Shown: positions 55,352 through 63,828 of the stretch, one piece after another | How positions within the stretch are numbered: position 1 is the first letter of the stretch | How the letters are laid out: each line of letters begins with the position of its first letter | Assembly (NCBI RefSeq): GCF_003046315.1 | Contig: NZ_PZZP01000001.1 | Coordinates: 1 to 64,000 of the forward strand | Direction of reading: 5' to 3' | DNA: 64,000 bases | Source of the DNA: Desmospora activa DSM 45169 | GTDB lineage: Bacteria; Bacillota; Bacilli; Thermoactinomycetales; DSM-45169 | Notes under the pieces: generated by a model | The model's database searches: none | Told to the model about the DNA's origin: nothing | What the model saw: the letters and a program-made list of their open reading frames with translations, nothing else | Program-made: the position numbers and the translations under genes

Positions 55352-56983
55352 TCACTCCTCAGTGGGTTCCGATCGAATCTTTGAGCGGAACGTTTTCTGT
55401 TTTTGCACTTGTAATTGCCGGGCAATCGTTAAACCGATGAGATATGCTGGGGCGGATGTATTCCCATCCACCGTGAATGGAACAAGGGAATCATCGGCTA
55501 CAATTAGATTTTTTACCCCATGGACCCGTCCCTGACGGTCGACGACGCCACCCTTTTTTAACGGGGCCATGCGTAAGGCACTTTGTTGGTGATGGTTGTG
55601 ATCAAAATCCTCTTTAATATACTCTTCTAACTGAGCATCATCATCAATCATTTCCGGCGATGGGGAAATAAGTTGATAGGCTGGATCGATCTGGGCTAGT
55701 TGAGTGGCGATTTCTTTAATATAAGTTTTGTAAATGTTTTTTACGGCCTTCAAATCAGCGGGATTTGCTAGAAATCCTTCGTCAGCTAGGACGATCTTCA
55801 GTGGATCATTGTTTTGGATAACGATGGAGCCTCGACTTTTAGGTCGCAAATACAGAATGGCGATGGTTAATGTTCCATTGGAACCGATCCCGATCAACTG
55901 TACCGCCCGGCGCCGTGGATGGGAGCCTGGTGTGGGATCGGGCAGAAAGGCACCGCCGGTGTAAAGAGCATTGGGATCATTCGGAGGTAAGGGGGGGTCG
56001 TTTCGATTTGTGGTAAACACTGCCGTGTTTAGGGTATGGTTACGGAGGTGTTTACCGACATTCGGATTATTGAAAAGAACGGGAATACCCGCCTTTTTCA
56101 ATTGGGCAGCCGGACCGATCCCGGAAAGCATCAAAAGCTGAGCGCTGTTGATTCCGGCTGAAATAATCACTTTTTTACGGGCATAAGTGGAAAAACACTT
56201 TCCCTGTCGCAAATATTCCACCCCGACGGCTCGTTTGTCGGAAAAAAGTACACGAAGGGCTGTTGTGCGGTAGTAAACCCTGAGCTTGCGTCCGTTAACC
56301 CCCCGACCGTCAGGAGTTATCATATCCGCTGACAGAAAAGCGGTGGATGCGCTTTCCCGGCGACCATTTGGTTTCTGAGTCAATTGCCAGCGGGTAAAGG
56401 GACCCAGGGGTGTGCGCGGATCATTGTAGTCGAGAATTTCGGGGAATCCGGTTGCTCGCTTCATCGCCAAAACCAGCTTTTTAGCCATAATGGTGGGGTT
56501 GACAGGAGCTTGCCTAACATCGATTCGTCCCCGATAACCGTGTACAGCAGGGTTGTTTGTCTTTCCGTTGTATTTCTCCAATTCCTTGAATCGCCTTAAG
56601 GCCTGTCGCGGTGACCACTGCGGACCCAAAAGACGCTCCCATTCGCGGAAGACGGCCGCCGTTGGTCGGACATATTGCTCCCCGTTGATAGAAGTGCCGC
56701 CGCCGGAGAGACGACCGGTGGTCCATTCAAAAGAGCGGTCATCTACCCCTTCCTGCGGTGTCCCCTCACCTTGCCAGAAGTATTGCGGGAAAAAATTTTC
56801 TTCCAGTTCAGGTGCAAAGGTAGAATCTTTGATCGGTCGATCACGATCGTTATTATCTCCGGCTTCCAAAACGAGGACGGACGTTTTTTTATCGTTACTC
56901 AGGGTCTTGGCGATTACGGCCCCAGCCGGACCGGTGCCGATGACGATATAATCGAAGTATTGTTTTTGGTCATTTGTAGGCAT
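55352..56983 (-). CDS. GMC-family FAD oxidoreductase
   Basis: 543 residues. The FAD loop is YIVIGTGPAGAVIAKTLSND, followed by VLVLEAGDNN, the GMC signature RLSGGGTSINGEQYVRPT, the second signature KVIISAGINSAQLLMLSGIG, and the C-terminal active-site region HHQQSALRMAPLKKGGVVD and VADDSLVPFTVDGNTSAPAY. The last region normally has a His and a His or Asn; here an asparagine (DGN) is visible. Substrates of the family include choline, glucose, sterols and alcohols, and cannot be chosen here. No signal peptide. It is monocistronic and has GGAGGT before the ATG at 56983. Confidence 0.9.
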   Translation of the reverse strand: MPTNDQKQYFDYIVIGTGPAGAVIAKTLSNDKKTSVLVLEAGDNNDRDRPIKDSTFAPELEENFFPQYFWQGEGTPQEGVDDRSFEWTTGRLSGGGTSINGEQYVRPTAAVFREWERLLGPQWSPRQALRRFKELEKYNGKTNNPAVHGYRGRIDVRQAPVNPTIMAKKLVLAMKRATGFPEILDYNDPRTPLGPFTRWQLTQKPNGRRESASTAFLSADMITPDGRGVNGRKLRVYYRTTALRVLFSDKRAVGVEYLRQGKCFSTYARKKVIISAGINSAQLLMLSGIGPAAQLKKAGIPVLFNNPNVGKHLRNHTLNTAVFTTNRNDPPLPPNDPNALYTGGAFLPDPTPGSHPRRRAVQLIGIGSNGTLTIAILYLRPKSRGSIVIQNNDPLKIVLADEGFLANPADLKAVKNIYKTYIKEIATQLAQIDPAYQLISPSPEMIDDDAQLEEYIKEDFDHNHHQQSALRMAPLKKGGVVDRQGRVHGVKNLIVADDSLVPFTVDGNTSAPAYLIGLTIARQLQVQKQKTFRSKIRSEPTEE

Positions 56984-57021
56984 AAGACGACCTCCATCTC
57001 TTCTCAGAAAGGGACCCTTCC

Positions 57022-57056
57022 AAAAACCGCTCTTTCATTTTGGAGAGCGGTTTTCT
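57022..57056. terminator. Bidirectional rho-independent terminator
   Basis: AAAACCGCTCT pairs exactly with AGAGCGGTTTT, with T runs on both strands. It may end the minus-strand Nudix transcript. The stretch 57057-57324 has no gene I trust; it includes a GAGAAA-type low-complexity run at 57227-57247. Confidence 0.75.
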
Positions 57057-57324
57057 TCGGTGGACAACATGGTGAGTCGACGATTCTTTGTTTCACCCTT
57101 GGTTAAATGCTGTAGGATATGCTCCGCTGTTGTCCAATGTGCCGGACTTTTTCCGGTAAACAAAAAAACGCCCTGCAAGGGCGAGAAGTTATGGACAAGT
57201 CGAAGTAGACTCTCCATCATCGATGAAAGAGAAAGAGAAAGAGAAAGGAGACGGAAATCCGGCCGTCCATCTGTGTTCGGGTTTGTCAGCAGTCTCATGT
57301 TCTTTTGTGGGTGGGATAGATATC

Positions 57325-57804
57325 TCAATGATCCACATCACGATGAACTTTGTGTATCACCATCGCAGGTAGTTCTCTCAAGTCCTTTTTTAAAAAAGAT
57401 GGGTATAATTCCACCTCGCGAAGATCGTGTAAATGATGCCACTGAAACAGAATCGGTTGCCCATCATCATAACGGATAAAGCCCTCTGCCTGTTCAAGAA
57501 TTGGACTTGCCGCCGGAAAATGCATCAAATAGTAGAAACAAAGCTCGTGCACGTCTCGGTTTTCGTAGTGGTAGAAGTTTTCTACCACCCACAGAAGCCG
57601 TTTCACCTGTACATCGCTCTCCAACTCTTCACGCATTTCTCGCTTCAGGGTGGTGGTAGTCTCCTCCATTAACTCCCCCCGTCCCCCAGGTAGGGACCAG
57701 AAACTTTCTGCCATGGAACGGTGCAACAACACTCTCTCCCGATGAATCGCGATCCCCGCGACACGAAAGTTAAAACGGCCTCGATTCATTTCAAAAGTTA
57801 GCAA
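57325..57804 (-). CDS. Nudix hydrolase
   Basis: About 159 residues. The Nudix box runs from GGRGELMEETTTTLKREMRE into EL: G-x5-E-x7-R-E-x2-E-E, complete for metal binding. Before it stands MAESFWSLPGG, the usual entry. A FYYLMHFPAAS strand and a final 'FLKKDLRELPAM' follow. It hydrolyses a nucleoside diphosphate linked to X; the substrate is open. TTG 57804 has AAGGGGGAGA close upstream and is preferred over TTG 57828. The 145 bp to the divergent YkvI gene carry its promoter. Confidence 0.88.
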   Translation of the reverse strand: MLTFEMNRGRFNFRVAGIAIHRERVLLHRSMAESFWSLPGGRGELMEETTTTLKREMREELESDVQVKRLLWVVENFYHYENRDVHELCFYYLMHFPAASPILEQAEGFIRYDDGQPILFQWHHLHDLREVELYPSFLKKDLRELPAMVIHKVHRDVDH

Positions 57805-57975
57805 GAGTTCTCCCCCTTTATCTACCAACCGTTACAAACGGAGAAAGAGCTCCATCATCCTCCCCACGCAAAAGTTTCTTCATTATAACATGCCATGGTT
57901 CGTTCCCAGTTCTAACCTGTCCGCCCTGTCCATAGATTGGAATAGGAGGGGCGAGTCCGACGGGGAGGGTTGGTT

Positions 57976-59025
57976 GTGGTATTGCATGAGCGATGGCTGA
58001 CAGCAACCCGGGTGGGGTTTACCTATATTGGCACGGTTGTAGGGGCCGGGTTTGCATCAGGACAGGAGATTATGCAGTTTTTTACTGTTTACGGTGCAAA
58101 AGGGGTTTTAGCGATTCTGGTGGTGACCGGCCTGTTTGTCTGGTTGGGGATTCGGATGATGGTGATGGGAGCGTATTTGCAAGCGACCAGTTATGAAGCG
58201 TTTAACAATTATCTGTTTGGAAGACGATGGGGTCGGTGGATGAATGGACTAGTCAGTTTGATTCTGTTTGGAGTGACGACGGCGATGATGTCCGGTACCG
58301 GCGCCTTGTTTCAGGAACAATTGGGAATCTCTTTTCATCTGGGAGTGATTGCGACATCGCTGGTGGCGTTAATTGTCATTATGCGGGGGATGGATGGTAT
58401 TCTCAATGTAAATGCGCTGGTTGTTCCACTTATGTTTGCTTTTACCATGATCGTTGGGGTGCAGGGGCTTCAATCTGAGGGATGGGAAAGCTTGGGGGCG
58501 ATTCACTCTTTCGCCCGGGAAGGTCATTGGGCCCTGTCCGCTGTCACCTATGTCGCCTTCAATCTGGCGATGTCGCAAGCGGTGCTGGTTCCTTTGGGCG
58601 GCGAGATCAAAGATGTAAAGACATTGCGGATGGGTGGTTTGATGGGAGGCGTTGGACTGGGTGTGATGCTCCTTTCCTGCAACTTTGCCCTTTCTTTGAA
58701 AACACCGATGGTCTTGGGAATGGAAATCCCGATTGCCCTTGTTATCGCCACGCTGGGGGAAGGGATGAAGTATTTCTTTCTCGCGGTGATGTGGGGGGAG
58801 ATCTTTACCACCTTGATCGGAAATGTCTACGGATTGGCGGCCCACTTTGAGCAGCGGGTTTCACTTAGCCTTCATTCATTGATGGGAGCGATCTTTATCT
58901 TGGGGTACCTGTGTTCCTTGATCGGATTTCCGGTATTAGTGGGGAAAATTTATCCCTTGTTCGGCGTACTGGGGATGGCGGTGTTGGTGTTGTTGGCATG
59001 GCGACGCTATCCGCAGTATCCATAA
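57976..59025 (+). CDS. YkvI-family membrane protein (APC-like transporter)
   Basis: 349 residues with about ten hydrophobic helices. The N-terminal helix is broken in the manner of APC-fold transporters: TYIGTVVGAGFASGQEIMQF. This segment and 'LGGEIKDVKTLRMGGLMGG' match the YkvI family of Bacillus, whose substrate is unknown. GTG 57976 has GGGGAGGG at a good distance. It is followed 60 bp later by a nitroreductase gene on the same strand. Confidence 0.85.
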   Translation: MVLHERWLTATRVGFTYIGTVVGAGFASGQEIMQFFTVYGAKGVLAILVVTGLFVWLGIRMMVMGAYLQATSYEAFNNYLFGRRWGRWMNGLVSLILFGVTTAMMSGTGALFQEQLGISFHLGVIATSLVALIVIMRGMDGILNVNALVVPLMFAFTMIVGVQGLQSEGWESLGAIHSFAREGHWALSAVTYVAFNLAMSQAVLVPLGGEIKDVKTLRMGGLMGGVGLGVMLLSCNFALSLKTPMVLGMEIPIALVIATLGEGMKYFFLAVMWGEIFTTLIGNVYGLAAHFEQRVSLSLHSLMGAIFILGYLCSLIGFPVLVGKIYPLFGVLGMAVLVLLAWRRYPQYP

Positions 59026-59088
59026 AAGATGCGAAAAGTGAGTATCCTGCCCTACAATAGAAAAAAGGTTCATAATTGAGGAGGGAAT

Positions 59089-59664
59089 ATGATGGATATC
59101 AACCAAGCGATTCGAACCCGCCGCAGTGTAGGAAAAGTGGCTGCGGAAATGCCTGATCGTTCTTTGATTGAGAAAGTGTTGGAGGCGGCGAGATGGGCAC
59201 CCAACCACCATATGACCCAGCCGTGGAAATATTTTGTCTTGAGTGGAAACGCTCGTAATCGGCTGGGTGAGGTGATGGCGGAGATCAAGGCGGAAGGAAT
59301 GACGGAGGATGAGCGGGTGGAAGCCGCAAGCCAGCTGGAGAGGGAAAGGGAAAAGCCTTTGCGCGCTCCCGTCATTATTGCCGCTGCCGTCTCGCCATCG
59401 GCAGACTCCAGAGTAGAGGAGATTGAGGAGATCTGTGCGGTGGCCGCCGGCGTTCAGAATGCCTTGTTGACAGCCCATGCGTTGGGCCTGGGTGCCATTT
59501 GGCGCACAGGCAAGCCCACATATTCTCCTAAGATGAAAGCCTTTTTCGATTTATCAGAACGGGAAACCTTGCTCGGGTTTCTCTATATCGGCCATCCCGC
59601 GATATTGCCCAAGGAGCGTCCCCGGTTACCGATTGCCGAAAAGGTGACTTGGTTGGAAAGTTGA
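59089..59664 (+). CDS. Nitroreductase family FMN oxidoreductase (YdjA-like)
   Basis: 191 residues. The FMN phosphate site is MDINQAIRTRRSVGKVAAEM, followed by AARWAPNHHMTQPWKYFVLS, a central helix AAGVQNALLTAHALGLGAIW-type segment and a C-terminal LLGFLYIGHPAILPKERPRL. These match small NAD(P)H-dependent nitroreductases of the YdjA type. The natural substrate is not known. Adjacent ATG codons at 59089 and 59092 follow GAGGAGGG. Confidence 0.92.
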   Translation: MMDINQAIRTRRSVGKVAAEMPDRSLIEKVLEAARWAPNHHMTQPWKYFVLSGNARNRLGEVMAEIKAEGMTEDERVEAASQLEREREKPLRAPVIIAAAVSPSADSRVEEIEEICAVAAGVQNALLTAHALGLGAIWRTGKPTYSPKMKAFFDLSERETLLGFLYIGHPAILPKERPRLPIAEKVTWLES

Positions 59665-59701
59665 TCGATCAAAGCGATTAGATGCGGAGAGGGGGGCAGA
59701 T

Positions 59702-60268
59702 ATGACTCTGATTCTCGTGATTGTCATTGCCTACTTGATTGGTTCATTGCCGGTCACTTACCTGTGGGAGTGGAACCGATCCCGCCTACGACGAATGCTT
59801 TCTTCCAGCCATCAACAAAACGTACAATTCCCGCTCGTTTTTCTAGGAGCCCAGGTGGGCAAAGGGGTGGTAGCCGCCGTAGTCGGCCTGTTGTTGGCCG
59901 GTTGGATTGGTGCGGCTGTCGCTTCCATCGCCGCTGTGATCGGAGATGTATTTTCCGTTTTTCGCCGTTTTTCAGGTGGGGATGGTGCGGCGGTTGCTGC
60001 CGGTTCCCTGCTGGTGCTCAGTCCACCCTTGATTTTGCTGGGATTTCTCATCTATGGACTCAGCTTGCTCATTACCCGCTACTTTTCATTGTCCACGATG
60101 GTGACGGCAGTAATGGTGATGGTACTGGCTTTGGTGCTGTTTCCGCAACTGTATGTGATTTTAGTCGTTTTTGCCGCCGGAGGCTTGATTCTGTATCGGC
60201 ATTGGGGGGATTTAAATCGTTGGAAGCGGGGCTTGGAGATCCCTTTTCGTTGGAAATGGTTTCGTTGA
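59702..60268 (+). CDS. PlsY-like membrane protein lacking catalytic residues
   Basis: 188 residues, five hydrophobic segments. It starts like glycerol-3-phosphate acyltransferase PlsY (AYLIGSLPVTYLW) and has a recognisable third motif, IGDVFSVFRRFSGGDGAAVA, where PlsY reads GHxxPxFxxFxGGKGVAT. Here the histidine is aspartate and the lysine is aspartate, and motif one (SGNxGxTNxxR) is missing, replaced by RSRLRRMLSSSHQQN. Motif two is reduced to VGKGVVAAVVG. It is therefore a diverged paralogue that probably does not transfer acyl groups. ATG 59702 has GGAGAGGGG upstream; it may be co-transcribed with the nitroreductase. Confidence 0.75.
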   Translation: MTLILVIVIAYLIGSLPVTYLWEWNRSRLRRMLSSSHQQNVQFPLVFLGAQVGKGVVAAVVGLLLAGWIGAAVASIAAVIGDVFSVFRRFSGGDGAAVAAGSLLVLSPPLILLGFLIYGLSLLITRYFSLSTMVTAVMVMVLALVLFPQLYVILVVFAAGGLILYRHWGDLNRWKRGLEIPFRWKWFR

Positions 60269-60364
60269 CGACAGTGGCAAAATTGTGAAATCCACTGGGC
60301 AAGGGTACACCCTTTCGGTACAATGAAAGGCGAATCTTAAGCTTACCGATGGGGGAACGTTAGC

Positions 60365-61159
60365 ATGAAACTGGTGGGAAGCTTGCGGGCATTGCAGCAT
60401 AAACCAACTGCTCCCGTATCGTATTTCTTTCGTCTGGGTGATCAGGTTACACCGATCAATGATGTAGTCGGAAAAAGAATTCGGATTCAATATCAGGGTG
60501 AGATCCACTGTATCCACTGCGGCCGTAAAATAAAAAAGACTTATAATGCCGGTTCCTGCTATCCTTGTTTTCGCGCATTGCCTGAAAATGATCTCTGTAT
60601 CGTCAAACCGCAACAATGTCATTATCATCAGGGCACCTGTCGCGACAATGCATTTGCGGAAGCCCATTGCCTTCAACCCCATATCGTTTATCTGGCGCTC
60701 AGCAGTGATGTTAAGGTGGGAATCACCCGGAAGATCCGTACCATTGAGCGTTGGGTAGATCAGGGGGCTGTTGCCGCCTTGCCGATCGCAGAGGTACCCA
60801 CACGGAAAGATGCTGGGGAATTGGAAGTCCATCTGTCCCAGTATGTCTCAGATAAGACCAATTGGCGCCGTATGCTGAAAAACGAAATCACCTACCGCAA
60901 CTTGACAGATGTAAAAGAAGAATTACATAAGTATGTTCCGGAAAAGTATCAACCGTATCTATTGAATGACGCAACAGTTACTCATTTTGCTTATCCCCAT
61001 ATCTCCGTCCCGGAAAAAATTGCGGCATGGAATTTGGACAAGCATGCGGAAGTGGATGGTACATTGATCGGAATCAAAGGGCAATATCTGATTCTGGATA
61101 CAGGTGTACTAAATGTGCGGAAATTTTGCGGATATACAGTCGCTTTGATGTTTGAGTAA
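60365..61159 (+). CDS. DUF2797 family protein with zinc-finger cysteines
   Basis: 264 residues. A zinc knuckle CIHCGRKIKKTYNAGSCYPC is near residues 45-65, and CIVKPQQCHYHQGTCRD adds more cysteine and histidine ligands. Then follows a GIY-YIG-like stretch, IVYLALSSDVKVGITRKIRT and 'ERWVDQGAVAALPIAEVPTR', the defining part of DUF2797. The GIY-YIG resemblance hints at nucleic acid binding, but the catalytic tyrosine and arginine pattern is not clear, so I assign no activity. ATG 60365 follows GGGGGAACG. Confidence 0.85.
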   Translation: MKLVGSLRALQHKPTAPVSYFFRLGDQVTPINDVVGKRIRIQYQGEIHCIHCGRKIKKTYNAGSCYPCFRALPENDLCIVKPQQCHYHQGTCRDNAFAEAHCLQPHIVYLALSSDVKVGITRKIRTIERWVDQGAVAALPIAEVPTRKDAGELEVHLSQYVSDKTNWRRMLKNEITYRNLTDVKEELHKYVPEKYQPYLLNDATVTHFAYPHISVPEKIAAWNLDKHAEVDGTLIGIKGQYLILDTGVLNVRKFCGYTVALMFE

Positions 61160-61324
61160 TCGTTGCTTCTGTTTCATTAGGCTACAAAAAATATGTTTTA
61201 CTGAAACATCCATAAAGCAAATCTCGTTTTGTCAAGTGAAACGCTGAAGTGCTTATTAACAAGCTGATCAAAGTGAAAAAACGAAAAAAGATGGAATGGC
61301 TTTCATTTTTTGATGCTATTGTGA

Positions 61325-61353
61325 TTGACATACATTTTTAAATTGGATATAAT
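61325..61353 (+). promoter_or_regulatory. Perfect consensus sigma-A promoter with no gene downstream
   Basis: TTGACA (61325-61330), exactly 17 bp and TATAAT (61348-61353). Transcription would start near 61360 and meet a perfect terminator at 61421-61457. Confidence 0.85.
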
Positions 61354-61359
61354 AATAGC

Positions 61360-61457
61360 AACACCTTAACAATTGCGATTCCTTCCTATTATTCGATAAA
61401 AAGAGTTTGACCCCCTTGAGACGAAAAGACCGGCCAGCTGGCCGGTCTTTTCGTTGC
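61360..61457 (+). ncRNA. Candidate small RNA of about 98 nt
   Basis: Bounded by the consensus promoter at 61325-61353 and the terminator hairpin at 61421-61454. No start codon with a ribosome site occurs in it. The free 5' part (61360-61420) is mostly unstructured and ends GAGTTTGACCCCCTTGAG. On the other strand the same hairpin ends the alpha/beta hydrolase gene. The flanking stretch 61160-61324 holds no gene; a TGTTT-TACT-GAAACA hairpin lies at about 61193-61206. Confidence 0.6.
61421..61454. terminator. Perfect 34-bp palindromic bidirectional terminator
   Basis: ACGAAAAGACCGGCCAG is followed at once by its exact reverse complement. T-rich arms on both strands make it a terminator for the small RNA and for the hydrolase gene on the minus strand. 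Confidence 0.85.
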
Positions 61458-61491
61458 CGCAAAAAAGATGCTGTTCATACTTTTAGCGAGA

Positions 61492-62334
61492 TTAGAGTTT
61501 TTGTAAAAAGGAGACGGTGTGCCTCACTGCTTCCTCCAACTGTGGTGTAGTACCCTGAAAGGGATGAACCGCCCCAAATGTATGATTGGCTCCAGCGAGA
61601 AAATGAGTTTTGTGAGTGGGAATCGCTGCCGCCAGTCTCTTAGCCGTGTCGGGAGGAACGGAGAGATCGGCGTCCCCGTGTAAAATCAGCACCGGCTTTT
61701 CGTATCCCTTTAAGCGTTGCAACAGCTCATAGCGCTCCCGGTTTGCTTCGAGATCATCTAATACCTCCCGATCGATCGGCATATCCTGGCCGGTGCGGGC
61801 ATTGGGAATAGTGGCCCGCCCTTCGCGACGGATGCGCTCTTTTAGTTCAGGAGAAAAGAGGTCGGGTCGGGCGATGCTGTTCCATAAGATGACTCGATCC
61901 ACCTCGCGATGGTCAAGCGCAAACAACAAGCTGTTGGCTCCACCGCGACTGTGTCCCACCAACGCCAACCGTTGGGGATCGATCGCGTCGCTCTGGGGGA
62001 GTTCCTGCTGCTTGAGTGCTTGTAGGATACGGGCTAAATCTTCTTGTTCACGGCTGTAGGTGTTGTGGGCAAATCGGTCCAACTCGGTGAAGTTTTCCCC
62101 ATCTGCACCGATGCCGTTCATAGAAAAATCAAAGGTGATAACGGCAAAACCGGCCTGTGCCAACGCTTCTGCGGCATAGGGGAAAAACCCCCAACGGCGA
62201 AAGCCTTTAAAACCATGACACAAAATCACGGTCGGCAATGGTTGGGTAGAAGGGGTTAGCCGCACCTCTCCTCGGATTACCCGTTCTTCCTGTGGCAGGC
62301 TTAAGTGAAAGGGATCGGTTTCTACTTCTGACAA
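61492..62334 (-). CDS. Alpha/beta hydrolase of the dienelactone hydrolase/esterase type
   Basis: About 280 residues. The fold is clear: TVILCHGFKGFRRWGFFPYA with the oxyanion HGF, the nucleophile elbow LALVGHSRGGANSLLFAL, aspartate in PVLILHGDADLSVPPDTAKR and histidine in LAGANHTFGAVHPF. This matches esterase/peptidase-like serine hydrolases of the YuxL or S9 prolyl peptidase-like group; the substrate is unknown. TTG 62334 has AGGAGGAG six bases upstream and is preferred over the longer start at 62538, which runs into the riboswitch promoter. It diverges from the btuF operon. Confidence 0.88.
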   Translation of the reverse strand: MSEVETDPFHLSLPQEERVIRGEVRLTPSTQPLPTVILCHGFKGFRRWGFFPYAAEALAQAGFAVITFDFSMNGIGADGENFTELDRFAHNTYSREQEDLARILQALKQQELPQSDAIDPQRLALVGHSRGGANSLLFALDHREVDRVILWNSIARPDLFSPELKERIRREGRATIPNARTGQDMPIDREVLDDLEANRERYELLQRLKGYEKPVLILHGDADLSVPPDTAKRLAAAIPTHKTHFLAGANHTFGAVHPFQGTTPQLEEAVRHTVSFLQKL

Positions 62335-62520
62335 TCGATTCTCCTCCTCTCTCATGTCTATCAGGAAACGATAGCAAAAAACAAACGTGTTGATCAGGGA
62401 AGGATTTTTGAGACTGCGTGCTCTTACTGTTTCATTTGTGGAAGCCCCTGCTTGCTTTCCAGCGTACCTCCCGACTGCCGATTTGCCAAGTGGGTTTTTT
62501 GTTCCTCCTTTTCTTCCGAA

Positions 62521-62549
62521 TTGAACATTTTCTGACAATCAGCTATAAT
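62521..62549 (+). promoter_or_regulatory. Sigma-A promoter of the btuF operon
   Basis: TTGAAC (62521-62526), a 17-bp spacer and TATAAT (62544-62549), just before the cobalamin riboswitch. Confidence 0.75.
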
Positions 62550-62566
62550 GTAGCCACAAGTGGATA

Positions 62567-62734
62567 GGTGAAGGGTCTTTCGCTTACGGGCGGAAGTGAA
62601 AAGGGAAGCCGGTGCAAATCCGGCGCGGTCCCGCCACTGTCAATGGGAAGCGAAACCGCATACAGCCACTGTCCTTCAGGACGGGAAGGCGCGGTAAAGC
62701 GATGATCCATGAGCCAGGAGACCTGCCCTTCACC
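62567..62734 (+). promoter_or_regulatory. Cobalamin (B12) riboswitch
   Basis: P1 is GGTGAAGGG (62567-62575) with its exact partner CCCTTCACC (62726-62734). Inside are the conserved blocks GGGAAGCCGGTGCAAATCCG and GCGGTCCCGCCACTGT, and the B12 box AGCCAGGAGACCTGCC near the end. Cobalamin binding should stop expression of btuF through the platform downstream, which has a TCTCCTT/AAGGAGA hairpin (about 62750-62768). Confidence 0.96.
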
Positions 62735-62820
62735 GGTACGCTTGCGATCTCCTTCGAGGTAAAGGAGAGCGCGGGACCTTGTTGTGGACATCGGTGTCCT
62801 CTGTTCAAGGAATGCCTGTG

Positions 62821-62853
62821 AAACCCTTTTGCCTCGGGCGAGCGGTTTTTTTA
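62821..62853 (+). terminator. Riboswitch-controlled terminator before btuF
   Basis: AAACC pairs with GGTTT around an inner CTCG/CGAG stem, followed by seven T, 30 bp before the btuF start. Confidence 0.7.
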
Positions 62854-62883
62854 TTTTGTCATCCAGAAGGGAATGGTTGGGAG

Positions 62884-63828
62884 ATGTGGAGCCGTTTTCG
62901 TGTATTGGCCTTGGTGTTGACCTTGGCGATGGTTTGGAGCGTGGGCTGTCAGGCACCGTCTGCCGCCGACAAAGAAGGGGCGAAGCCGCAACAGACAGAG
63001 GTAGGGTTTCCGGTTACCCTGACGGATGATACGGATGCCGAAGTGAGTATCGACGATGAATCGCAGCGGATCGTGTCTCTGATTCCAAGCATGACCGAGA
63101 CGGCATATGCCCTCGGATTGGGAGAGAAAGTAGTGGGAGTCACTACCAATGACGATTATCCCGAAGAGGTAAAAGAGGTAGAAAAGGTTGGCGATATGAC
63201 GATCAATGTGGAAAAGGTAGCCGAGCTGAAGCCGGATCTGGTATTGGCCTCTCCAGTGAATGGACAGGAGACAATCGATAAACTACGGGAGTTGGGACTA
63301 ACTGTTCTCAGCTATGAACCGCAGAATTTGAATGATGTTTTTCAGATGATCCACAATGTGGGACAGGCAACCGGAGCGATGGAGCAAGCGGAAAAAGTGA
63401 TATCTGACATGAAAAAGGAGAAGGAACTGGCGGAACGAGTAGCGGCAACGGTAAAGGATGACAAGGAGAGAGTGAAGGTGTGGATGGAAGTCTCCTCTGA
63501 TTTGCATACTTCGGGAAAAGGCACGTTTATAGATGAATTGATCACCGCTGCCGGTGGAGAAAATGTAGCCGCTGACCATGAGGGATGGGACCCTGTCTCT
63601 TCAGAAACCGTGATCCAATGGAATCCGGATGTTATTCTCCTTACGCACGGGGATGAGAAGGCGGTTCAATCCCGTGGTGGTTGGCAGGAAATCGATGCCG
63701 TCAAACATGACCGTATCCAACGGGTAGATTCCAATCTGATCAGCCGTCCCGGCCCCCGGATCACCCAGGGTCTCCTGCAGATAGCGGAAGGGCTGTATCC
63801 AGAAGCATACGCTGAAGTCGCCAAATGA
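62884..63828 (+). CDS. btuF: Cobalamin ABC transporter substrate-binding lipoprotein
   Basis: 314 residues. Signal and lipobox: LALVLTLAMVWSVGC, cysteine near residue 20. The mature part is a two-lobed helical-backbone binding protein (Peripla_BP_2): RIVSLIPSMTETAYALGLGE, VVGVTTNDDYPEEVKEVEKV, 'VAELKPDLVLASPVNGQETI' and the long linking helix, then 'WMEVSSDLHTSGKGTFIDEL' and 'WNPDVILLTHG'. The cobalamin riboswitch in its leader makes a corrinoid the likely ligand. ATG 62884 follows AAGGGAATGG. It overlaps the permease gene by four bases (ATGA). Confidence 0.92.
   Translation: MWSRFRVLALVLTLAMVWSVGCQAPSAADKEGAKPQQTEVGFPVTLTDDTDAEVSIDDESQRIVSLIPSMTETAYALGLGEKVVGVTTNDDYPEEVKEVEKVGDMTINVEKVAELKPDLVLASPVNGQETIDKLRELGLTVLSYEPQNLNDVFQMIHNVGQATGAMEQAEKVISDMKKEKELAERVAATVKDDKERVKVWMEVSSDLHTSGKGTFIDELITAAGGENVAADHEGWDPVSSETVIQWNPDVILLTHGDEKAVQSRGGWQEIDAVKHDRIQRVDSNLISRPGPRITQGLLQIAEGLYPEAYAEVAK

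Noticed and set aside
57035-57220. Minus-strand frame of about 60 residues before the GMC gene (MMESLLRLVHNF start)
   Set aside because: The frame looks partly protein-like and ends inside a terminator stem, but it has no ribosome site and its upstream part is a low-complexity GAGAAA run. Not supported enough to list.
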